A stretch of DNA of 16,973 bases from Limnoraphis robusta CS-951 (GTDB lineage Bacteria; Cyanobacteriota; Cyanobacteriia; Cyanobacteriales; Microcoleaceae). Below the pieces are notes generated by a model. The model was not told where the DNA came from and searched no databases. It worked only from the letters and a program-made list of their open reading frames with translations. The stretch lies in NCBI RefSeq assembly GCF_000972705.2, contig NZ_LATL02000169.1, positions 1-16,973 of the forward strand. Reading direction: 5' to 3'. A program made the translations under genes and the position numbers. Below, in pieces: positions 1-6,947 of this stretch. Each line of letters begins with the position of its first letter. The stretch's first letter is position 1.

Positions 1-563
1 AAAATATACTCTTTAAGTTCTAAACCAATTAATTGATAATATAAATTTTGCATACAGTAGGTTTGTGGTATTGCATCAATACCAACAAATGTCTGTAAGT
101 CTGCATCTTGAGACCATAAATTTAACTGCCTACCAGATCCCGCACCAAAATCTACTACATTAGCAATTTTTTGACCAAACATATTTGCAGTTGATTTAGA
201 GAAAAAATAATCTTGTGCATTATATATACTGTAGTTTTCAAGGTTGATTTTTTTATGGGGTTGTTCAGCTTGAATGTCAGAAAATAAAGGTCGAGAAAAT
301 ATGGAATGATCTAAGTCAATACTTTTTTGGACTAAAGACTGAAAATAACTATCGTTAATAACATTGGGATAAGTTCGGGAAGATGATTGTCCCGCATACC
401 AATTAAATAAATCTATAACACCATTATAATTTTGACTAGCTCCAAATTGAGGATTTAGCTCTTTCCAATACCAAGCTTTTATCCAGTCTGGAATATCATT
501 TTTTTGACTGTCTTCTTCTAGCTTCAGGAAAAATTGACTGAGAATATCTGTTGTTTGAATCAT
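1..563 (-). CDS. class I SAM-dependent methyltransferase, partial (C-terminus beyond the window)
   Basis: Reading the minus strand from ATG at 563 gives 187 codons with no stop up to the window edge, so the C-terminal part of the gene is missing. The SAM-binding motif I is visible as VVDFGAGSGR at residues 136-145. An acidic post-I residue (D163 in FVGIDAIP) follows at the usual distance. The first 130 residues are an aromatic-rich N-terminal region (for example WIKAWYWKELNPQFG) that I cannot assign to a family. A GAAGG sequence at 574-578 (minus strand) lies 10 bases before the ATG and supports this start. It is the last visible gene of the minus-strand glycosyltransferase run, so a role in methylating a glycan sugar is plausible, but this is inference from context. 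The substrate is unknown. Confidence 0.85.
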   Translation of the reverse strand, partial: MIQTTDILSQFFLKLEEDSQKNDIPDWIKAWYWKELNPQFGASQNYNGVIDLFNWYAGQSSSRTYPNVINDSYFQSLVQKSIDLDHSIFSRPLFSDIQAEQPHKKINLENYSIYNAQDYFFSKSTANMFGQKIANVVDFGAGSGRQLNLWSQDADLQTFVGIDAIPQTYCMQNLYYQLIGLELKEYI

Positions 564-599
564 TTTGATAACCTTCAAAGTTAACTTGTTTTTTTGAAT

Positions 600-755
600 T
601 TAGATCAAAGTATTTTGGAAGACTATGGAACGCTCTCGCTCTCCTGAACCGCACTTAAGACAATGGGGTGGGCTGCCAAAGCGTGAAGCTCTTAATTTAC
701 TATCAAATTCGCTTCCGCGACAGAGGTTACAAATCTTGAGGGTATTGGTTTTCAT
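600..755 (-). pseudogene. short four-cysteine zinc-ribbon ORF, probable remnant of a methyltransferase N-terminus
   Basis: This is an ORF of 51 residues from ATG at 755, seven bases after the stop of the upstream methyltransferase. It contains two CxxC pairs (CNLC near residue 9 and CLKC near residue 32) separated by about 20 residues, followed by GSGERER. From memory, this pattern opens a family of class I methyltransferases, where the ribbon is followed by a Rossmann domain (typical text: CxxC, then PPRCxxCxSLERHR). Here the frame stops about 10 residues after the ribbon, and only 36 bases remain before the next gene, so the catalytic domain is missing. A longer start at 809 would overlap the upstream gene by 47 bases. 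No good Shine-Dalgarno site is seen. It could be a genuine mini zinc-ribbon protein; a deletion remnant seems more likely. Confidence 0.55.
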
Positions 756-762
756 AGCAGCA

Positions 763-1686
763 TTAACGAGTGTAAGGATTTGGTTGAATATCAGGAATTT
801 CAAAATCACATTCTCTCAAGATATCTTTTAATTGCGGTGAAATTTCACTCTTAAATATGATAAAAATGAGTAATGGATTAATTTTAGGATCGTGGCTTTT
901 GTACCAGATATCAACTGCTTTTTCAAAATTCGGTTTTGATTGCTGAAATTTATCTCCATACTTAATAGAGCATGGCATTAACCTGCCTGCAAGTTCCATA
1001 GGAGCAGGCCTCGTTTCTTTTTTAGCCCATTTTTCAGGAAATTCTTGCTGAAAACAAAAACAATTCAAAATATAATTTACATTAGGTGAATATCCATAAG
1101 CAACATGATTAAATCCTAAACAAGCTGCACATTGAACTAATTCTTTGAGTGTAAATTGATATTTATAGTTTCCTGATGATTCGTACTGTTCTTTACCGAT
1201 TGTGTAACAATGATCGCCATTGGGTTCAATTAAGATAATGCCTTTTCTGGAAACTCTGAGCATTTCATAAATGCACAGATATGGTCTGGGTAAGTGATGC
1301 AGAGATTCTTTAATAAAACAATAATCAACGGAGTTATCAGCAAATGATAGGTTTTCCGCATCTTCTTTTCCAAAATCATCAATTAAATTTCTTTGTTTTG
1401 CAACTTCCAGAATTTCTATAGCCAGATCAGTAGCGATCGCTTTATTGCCAAATTTTTTGATAATTTGTGCCTCATGGCCGCCTTTACCATCGCCTATGGT
1501 GACAATTTCACTAGGTGCTATGTGTCGAAAAAATTTTTCCAGTTTATAAAGAGGATAATTTCTCGACCAACCATGTGAATTTTCTACATCTAAGTAGGTA
1601 TAACTCTTATCATCTTCCACCATTTTCTGAAAAGAGCTACGGTGGCTAGATTCTTGTTTGATTTTCAAGTTTTCGTAATTGTTCAT
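763..1686 (-). CDS. class I SAM-dependent methyltransferase (Methyltransf_11-like)
   Basis: A 307-residue protein. The SAM motif I appears as VTIGDGKGG near residues 62-70, followed by a motif II/III region with ATDLA and AENLSFADNSVDYCFIKES, then LHHLPRP and EMLRVSRKGIILIEP. This order is typical of Methyltransf_11-type enzymes, which transfer a methyl group from SAM. There is no signal peptide or membrane segment, so it is probably cytoplasmic. The C-terminal 120 residues are less conserved and contain several cysteines, and may form the substrate side. GGAG lies 11 bases before the ATG. The gene follows the stand-alone glycosyltransferase by 43 bases on the same strand, so co-transcription is likely. 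Glycan methylation is an inference from neighbours; the substrate cannot be read from the sequence. Confidence 0.85.
   Translation of the reverse strand: MNNYENLKIKQESSHRSSFQKMVEDDKSYTYLDVENSHGWSRNYPLYKLEKFFRHIAPSEIVTIGDGKGGHEAQIIKKFGNKAIATDLAIEILEVAKQRNLIDDFGKEDAENLSFADNSVDYCFIKESLHHLPRPYLCIYEMLRVSRKGIILIEPNGDHCYTIGKEQYESSGNYKYQFTLKELVQCAACLGFNHVAYGYSPNVNYILNCFCFQQEFPEKWAKKETRPAPMELAGRLMPCSIKYGDKFQQSKPNFEKAVDIWYKSHDPKINPLLIFIIFKSEISPQLKDILRECDFEIPDIQPNPYTR
1433..1440. repeat. HIP1 octamer GCGATCGC (one of five)
   Basis: HIP1 (GCGATCGC) is a palindromic octamer strongly over-represented in many cyanobacterial genomes. Copies in this window are at 1433-1440, 7333-7340, 11488-11495, 13936-13943 and 14093-14100. 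The first three lie inside coding sequence and the last two inside the EVE fossil. Confidence 0.9.
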
Positions 1687-1729
1687 TGTCTACAAAACTC
1701 CTTTTTTACTACTTTAAATTTATTAAAAT

Positions 1730-2734
1730 TCAAGAATAAACTTTTCCAAATATTGCTTGAAAATCTGGTTTGTAAGATTTTCTAAGCTTATGGTAAAAAT
1801 TAGCTTTGAAATAGTTAACTGGATCTACATCTACAACACCAAAACGATTAAAAATATCAGCTAATACATTAATAAACTTTGCTCTGTACGTTTGCGCTTG
1901 ATTAATGTGCATCTGTCTAATTCGCTGTGGATTACGAGGATACTGTACAAATTCTTCTACTGCCAATGCAACCGCATCTGGCGTTGGTTCGCAAACAATT
2001 GAGTTGTATTCGTTATACCATACATCACGTCCTCCTTTTGACGGCGTAGAAACAACAGGTACTCCACACAAAAGATACTCACTCGAAGCAAAACAGGTTC
2101 CTTCAACTTCAGATAATATCAAGCCACAGTAAGCTTGATTAATCTTTTCGCACACTTCTTCAGGTGATAATGGCTGATTATTTAGATAGTCATGCGAGGG
2201 AATCTTTGAAATAGCATTTCCGTGATTACTTCCAGCTACCAGTGCCAAGCGAGACACCTGAGAAGCGAGCATATGTCTTTTAAATGCACTGCGACGACCT
2301 ACATAAATAGCATCATAAATTTTATTAAGATTCAGGGGTCGCATCACTAAGTTTTCATCAATCCAGGCATTCTGGTTAATCACATCTCCTTGAAAGCCCT
2401 TGGCTGAAAAATTTTGCATTTCCAGTGGGCAATTATACAAAAAGAAAAATTTAGTCTTATCTAAGTTCAGGAGAGAAAAAATAGTCTCGGCTTCATTTGC
2501 AAAAGAAGGGCTTTGATACCAACCGCAATAAACCAAGAAGAAATCCGTTTTCCGAAAATGTTCGTGCCATTCAGACATCCAATTCCAATTGTGATGGATG
2601 TTTTCTATAATAAAGATTCTGCACTGAGGACTGTCATAATACACTCTGAATGGAAAGGCTGGATTTGGCCAAGTATAGGATGGCTTAAAGCTATACTTGC
2701 TAATCTTTTGGGTTGATGAATTTATGGTGTTCAT
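1730..2734 (-). CDS. GT-B type glycosyltransferase (GT4-like), tandem copy of the C-terminal domain of its upstream neighbour
   Basis: A 334-residue protein. From residue 16 onward it aligns without large gaps to residues 1047-1350 of the 1363-residue protein just upstream. By eye about 90 of the first 108 aligned residues are identical. The C-terminal half has the donor-binding pattern of GT-B enzymes: CGLILSEVEG, then SSEYLLCGVPVVSTPS, then GGRDVW (about residues 205-245). The E in SSEYLLCG is at the place of the EX7E-type acidic residue. The first 15 residues are unique and act as a new N-terminus. AGGAG lies 12 bases before the ATG, and the gap from the upstream gene is only 32 bases. It probably transfers a sugar from a nucleotide donor in the same glycan pathway. 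Donor and acceptor are unknown. Confidence 0.85.
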   Translation of the reverse strand: MNTINSSTQKISKYSFKPSYTWPNPAFPFRVYYDSPQCRIFIIENIHHNWNWMSEWHEHFRKTDFFLVYCGWYQSPSFANEAETIFSLLNLDKTKFFFLYNCPLEMQNFSAKGFQGDVINQNAWIDENLVMRPLNLNKIYDAIYVGRRSAFKRHMLASQVSRLALVAGSNHGNAISKIPSHDYLNNQPLSPEEVCEKINQAYCGLILSEVEGTCFASSEYLLCGVPVVSTPSKGGRDVWYNEYNSIVCEPTPDAVALAVEEFVQYPRNPQRIRQMHINQAQTYRAKFINVLADIFNRFGVVDVDPVNYFKANFYHKLRKSYKPDFQAIFGKVYS

Positions 2735-2766
2735 CCTAGAGTTTAACTCCTCTGATCATTTTAAAT

Positions 2767-5700
2767 TTAACAAAAAAGAGATTTAACAAAATTAATGTTT
2801 TCACTTTTTCTCATTCTGTGGTAGAAATTCTTGTTAAAATAGCTTGATGGATCAACATCGACGACTCCAAAGCGATTAAAAACATCCGCTACCACCTGAA
2901 TAAACTTGGCTCTGTATTCTTCCGCCTTCTCTATATGTTTCTGACGAATGTGTTGTGGATCAGGAGGATTTTGTAAAAACTTTTCTACAGCCAGCGCAAC
3001 TGCTTCTGGTGTAGGTTCGCAAATAATTGAATTATATTCGTCATACCAAACATCACGACCCCCCAACGAAGGCGTTGATACAACTGGTATCCCACATAAT
3101 AGGTATTCACTCGAAGTCGAACAAGCGCCCTCTTCTGCCGATAAAATTAAGCCACAGTGAGCTTGACTCATCTTTTCACATATTTCTTTGGGTGGTAATG
3201 GCTTATCATTCAAGTAATCATGTGGGGGAATTTCTGACACCACTTTTCCTGGATTTGCTGTCGTCACAAGTGCTAGTCGGGAAACTTGGGAAGCCAGTTG
3301 ATAACGTTTTGATTTCTTGTCAAAGTCAACGTAAATCGCATCGTATATTTTATCCTTCCCTAGAGGCTGCATCACTAGATTTTTTTCATCCAGCCAAGCA
3401 TTTTGGTTGATGACATCACCTTGAAAGCCCTTCTCTGCAAAATGTTGCATTTCTAGTGGAGAGTTGTACATAAAGAAAAATTGTGTCTTATCTAAATTCA
3501 GCACTGAAAAAATGGTCTCGGCTTCATCTGCAAAGGAAGGACTTTGATACCAACCAGTCATCACAAAGAAAAAATCTGTTTTCCGAAAACGTGCGTGACA
3601 TTCAGCCATCCAGTTCCAATTGTGCTGGATGTTTTCAATGATAAAAATTCTGCACTGAGGACTGTCATAATATAACCGAAATGGGAAAGTTGGATTCGGC
3701 CAAGTATAGGAAGGCTTAAAATCTTCTTTCTTGACTTCCCTTTTCTTTAATTCTTGAATAGAAGTAGCTGGCACATTAGCAGCTTTCTTGGCTTCCTGAG
3801 AAGGAGAGGTTTTTACAGGAGATGACCCAATGTTACCTGACGCATATTTGAAAAACAATTTCACGATGTCATATACAAAGCAGTCTGGTCCATACTTCAT
3901 CCAAAGTTGTTTGAGTGCGTGACGTTTTCTATTGAGAAGTTCATCATCTTTCTGTATTTCGGCTAAACGATCAGGCAGCGCTTTGATATCCTCTAAAGTT
4001 TCAGGACACATAACCGTAGCTTCAGACCAAAGTGTTAAATCACCAGGGGGTAAATATGTATCGGCTAAAACAACTGGGATAACTCCGAAACCCATAGCCT
4101 CCCATAAGCGAATTGAGTTAGGACCAGACCCCGATGGACAAAGAGAAAATACACTTTGCTTCATCACTTGTTTAAATTCTTCTGATGCGGATTGGTGAAT
4201 AAGAGCATCAGATTCTTTAACCTCTTTTAGAATTTGATGATCATATACAATCCTGTTGTAATGCCATTGATCTCGTTCGATGATTAATCCTCGATTATCA
4301 CCTGATAAATAATCGATAATTTTGTTTCTTGAGTCTGTCAAATAAGATTTGTTACTACGAGCGCCAACAAATGAGTACAAATATTTTTTTTCTGTATCCG
4401 TTTGCTCAATATTAATGGCTTGCACCGGATAGAGAGGAAAAGGATGTAATGAGATGTTTGGATAGGAAGGGAGAACATTCTGGTCTTTGATTGTATGCGA
4501 CCAAAAAATGTCAGTAATACCAACTTCATTAAAAATCTTCTCAAATTCCAACATCCGTATATGCTGACAAACTGTTATAACTTTTTTGTATTCTTGGAGT
4601 TCACTCTTAAAACCGAGCAAATTTTCTATTAATGTGTTAACTTCGGTTGGATCTTTACTATAAAGCAATTTATCAATGAGTGTTGCCCAAGGAAATCCAA
4701 AATAAACAACATTTTTTGCATATTGATCTCCAATTGCAAATTTATTCGCCATTTCATAGGCGTATTTTTCGGTTATTGCTGGGTACTGCCAATCTGAGTC
4801 AAAGGCGATAACATTTTTAATCCTTTTTTGAGCTTCTGATTTTTCTTCTATCCGGGTTTCTGATACTTTTTCTGGCTCTTTTTTACTTTTTTTATTCAAA
4901 GAATCCCAGGTTTTATTGATTTGCACTCCCGCTAAATCAGATGAGTTTAGTGTCCACAGATCGATTTGCAACTTAGAGGGTTCATCAATCACAACACTGG
5001 GGTAAACCCAGGCTGTACCCCCTAAAACGGTAGTATCACCGTATTTATCATAATATCTTAATTGACTCTCCTGAACGTGTACCGTTTTAATGTGATGACA
5101 GGGGTTATAAACTGGAGCGCCATGAATGGCAAACAAGTAAGCAATTTTATTATCACAACGAGGAACTCCCAAAGAAACTCTCAGAGAGTTTTTAAAAGAC
5201 TTAGTAAATTTATGTTCTCCAGAAACAGCCCAAACATCTTGTGACCAATGAGGATTTTTATGTAAGGTTTGATTAGAGCCTTCTTTTTCATAGCGACTCA
5301 GGGCGACAAATGCTTGCGGGTTTGCGGAAAATATTTCTCTGAGCCAAGAAATTGATTCATCAAAATAAATATCAGTATTAGCCAGTATAGAAATTTGACC
5401 ACGACACCTTTTTTCTGTTAATTCCACCCAATCTAGATAAGTCGGTCTGGCAGCTATCTTGACGATTTCAATTTTCGGACTTTCTACTTCTGGTATATGA
5501 TTATCATCAATGATCAAAACAATTTTTTCGAGTTCATCACACTGAACATTTTTTTGCAGGCAATAAATTAGTTCCTGTTGTCTTTCTGGGTGCTTTGCTT
5601 TATAATAAGGCATAAATAAGATAATTTTTGCCTCTTTTGTAACTGCTTGTTGATGGCTGACAATTTCCCCTTTTACATCTCCAACTTTCTCGGGTTGAAA

Positions 5701-6858
5701 ATCTAACTCTTGATCTGATTTTACGTTCTCTGCCCACCGTTTTAACTGCCCCAAAGCCTGCCCCAAACGGAACACAACTTCACTGGACTCACCAGACAAA
5801 AGCACTGCCTGACGATAATATTCTACGGCCTTAGACCATTGCCCCAACTGACTTAAAGCCTCAGCTAAACCTAAAGAACAATCACGCCCATTGGGATTAA
5901 TCTCTAAACTTCGATGATACAACTCTACTGCTTCTGACCATTTCTGCTGCTTAGACTGAGCGACTCCAAAATAATAATACGCTTCTGCTAAATAGTGAGT
6001 TGGGAGAGAATTAGAAGGGAATTGAATAACCTGATTAAGATACTTCTCTGCCTCTGACCATTGTCCTAACTTCACCAATGTTGCTCCCAAACCGAGATGA
6101 AACTCAGGTACATCTGCTTGCAGTTCAACTGCTCGACGCAAATAGCCCACAGCTTCTTTAAACTGACCTTGTTGGCGCAATAGTTCCCCCAATTTGTAGA
6201 GATACCAAGGGGCTTGAGGATTTATAGCGACTGCCTGATGATAAGCTGTGATCGCCTCTTCTGACTCCTGCAACTCAGCCAACACATCCCCTAACTTACA
6301 ATGACCCCAACAAAAATCAGGATTCAACTTAATAGCCTGACGATAAGCTGCAACGGCTTCCTGCCAGCGTTCCAACTTCAGCAGCGCATCTCCCAAATTA
6401 TTATAAGACCAGCAAAAATCTTGCTTTAATTCAATCGATTTGTTATAAGCAACAACAGCCTCTTCAAACTCCTCTGTGTCTTGCAACAAATTACCTAACT
6501 TGTGATACACTTCCCATAATTCTGGCTTGAGTTCAACGGCTTTTCTATAAACATCGATGGCCTCTTCTTTTTCTCCTATTTCTACTAAAGCATCACCTAA
6601 AGAGTGGTAAGTATTTTCAAATATTGGCTCTACTTTTATGGCTTTTCGATAAGCGGTTATTGCCTCTTTTAACTTACCTTTTTTAGCTAAAACAAGCCCT
6701 AGTTTATAGTGAGATAAAGCTGGATTTATTTTTGATTTTTTACTCTGTTGACTCAAAACGAGAGATCCTTGATCGGCTTGAGTGAGAGAGGAAACGAGTT
6801 TAGCTTGATTTCGGTTAGACATTTTGAGTATGACTTTTAGAGAGTATTCAGCAAACAA
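2767..6858 (-). CDS. giant multidomain glycosyltransferase: TPR, GT-A-like, exostosin-like and GT-B domains
   Basis: A 1363-residue protein with four visible parts. (1) Residues about 45-375 are some ten TPR units (repeated W/Y..LG..L....A...Y..A..L.P). (2) Residues about 408-640 are a GT-A-like glycosyltransferase domain (ILFMPYY, LIIDD, ILANTDIYFD with a DxD-like acidic patch). (3) Residues about 682-1005 are an exostosin-like domain (YSFVGARS at 828-835, then FSLCPSGSGPNSIRLWEAMG from 904). (4) Residues about 1046-1350 are a GT-B domain with SSEYLLCGIPVVSTPS. Charged, low-complexity linkers at about 650-680 and 1008-1046 separate the parts. No signal peptide is seen, so a cytoplasmic enzyme is likely. 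The start is uncertain: ATG at 6858 or ATG at 6822 (MSNRNQ), and neither has a clear Shine-Dalgarno site. Three catalytic domains on one TPR scaffold suggest several sugar transfers by one protein. This is inference. Confidence 0.88.
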   Translation of the reverse strand: MFAEYSLKVILKMSNRNQAKLVSSLTQADQGSLVLSQQSKKSKINPALSHYKLGLVLAKKGKLKEAITAYRKAIKVEPIFENTYHSLGDALVEIGEKEEAIDVYRKAVELKPELWEVYHKLGNLLQDTEEFEEAVVAYNKSIELKQDFCWSYNNLGDALLKLERWQEAVAAYRQAIKLNPDFCWGHCKLGDVLAELQESEEAITAYHQAVAINPQAPWYLYKLGELLRQQGQFKEAVGYLRRAVELQADVPEFHLGLGATLVKLGQWSEAEKYLNQVIQFPSNSLPTHYLAEAYYYFGVAQSKQQKWSEAVELYHRSLEINPNGRDCSLGLAEALSQLGQWSKAVEYYRQAVLLSGESSEVVFRLGQALGQLKRWAENVKSDQELDFQPEKVGDVKGEIVSHQQAVTKEAKIILFMPYYKAKHPERQQELIYCLQKNVQCDELEKIVLIIDDNHIPEVESPKIEIVKIAARPTYLDWVELTEKRCRGQISILANTDIYFDESISWLREIFSANPQAFVALSRYEKEGSNQTLHKNPHWSQDVWAVSGEHKFTKSFKNSLRVSLGVPRCDNKIAYLFAIHGAPVYNPCHHIKTVHVQESQLRYYDKYGDTTVLGGTAWVYPSVVIDEPSKLQIDLWTLNSSDLAGVQINKTWDSLNKKSKKEPEKVSETRIEEKSEAQKRIKNVIAFDSDWQYPAITEKYAYEMANKFAIGDQYAKNVVYFGFPWATLIDKLLYSKDPTEVNTLIENLLGFKSELQEYKKVITVCQHIRMLEFEKIFNEVGITDIFWSHTIKDQNVLPSYPNISLHPFPLYPVQAINIEQTDTEKKYLYSFVGARSNKSYLTDSRNKIIDYLSGDNRGLIIERDQWHYNRIVYDHQILKEVKESDALIHQSASEEFKQVMKQSVFSLCPSGSGPNSIRLWEAMGFGVIPVVLADTYLPPGDLTLWSEATVMCPETLEDIKALPDRLAEIQKDDELLNRKRHALKQLWMKYGPDCFVYDIVKLFFKYASGNIGSSPVKTSPSQEAKKAANVPATSIQELKKREVKKEDFKPSYTWPNPTFPFRLYYDSPQCRIFIIENIQHNWNWMAECHARFRKTDFFFVMTGWYQSPSFADEAETIFSVLNLDKTQFFFMYNSPLEMQHFAEKGFQGDVINQNAWLDEKNLVMQPLGKDKIYDAIYVDFDKKSKRYQLASQVSRLALVTTANPGKVVSEIPPHDYLNDKPLPPKEICEKMSQAHCGLILSAEEGACSTSSEYLLCGIPVVSTPSLGGRDVWYDEYNSIICEPTPEAVALAVEKFLQNPPDPQHIRQKHIEKAEEYRAKFIQVVADVFNRFGVVDVDPSSYFNKNFYHRMRKSENINFVKSLFC

Positions 6859-6901
6859 GTTGAAAGTTCGTTGAAGATATACTGAACTTTTGAAGAAGGG
6901 T

Positions 6902-6926
6902 CATAGCTTATTTATACAAAGCTATG
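6902..6926. repeat. perfect 8-bp inverted repeat in the gap between the two giant glycosyltransferase genes
   Basis: CATAGCTT and AAGCTATG are separated by 9 bases in the 89-base intergenic gap. On the minus-strand message this would form a weak AT-rich hairpin. There is no T-run after it, so it is not an obvious intrinsic terminator. It could be a regulator site or an mRNA-processing structure. Confidence 0.5.
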
Positions 6927-6931
6927 TTCCC

Positions 6932-6943
6932 TCATCCGGATGA
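6932..6943. promoter_or_regulatory. 12-bp perfect palindrome TCATCCGGATGA
   Basis: A perfect palindrome five bases after the nearby inverted repeat and just beyond the stop of the GT61 gene. A near-copy, TCATCCGGACGA, is at 13559-13570 upstream of the RTX gene. Both sit within CTCATCCGG(A)YGATTT. Two intergenic occurrences in the same locus suggest a possible operator or a small dispersed repeat. No regulator is known. Confidence 0.35.
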
Positions 6944-6947
6944 TTTT

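Noticed and set aside
2513..2716. Plus-strand frames opposite the glycosyltransferase genes (also 1905-2132, 2948-3410, 3932-4198)
   Set aside because: They mirror coding sequence of well-supported minus-strand genes, and their translations show no family features.
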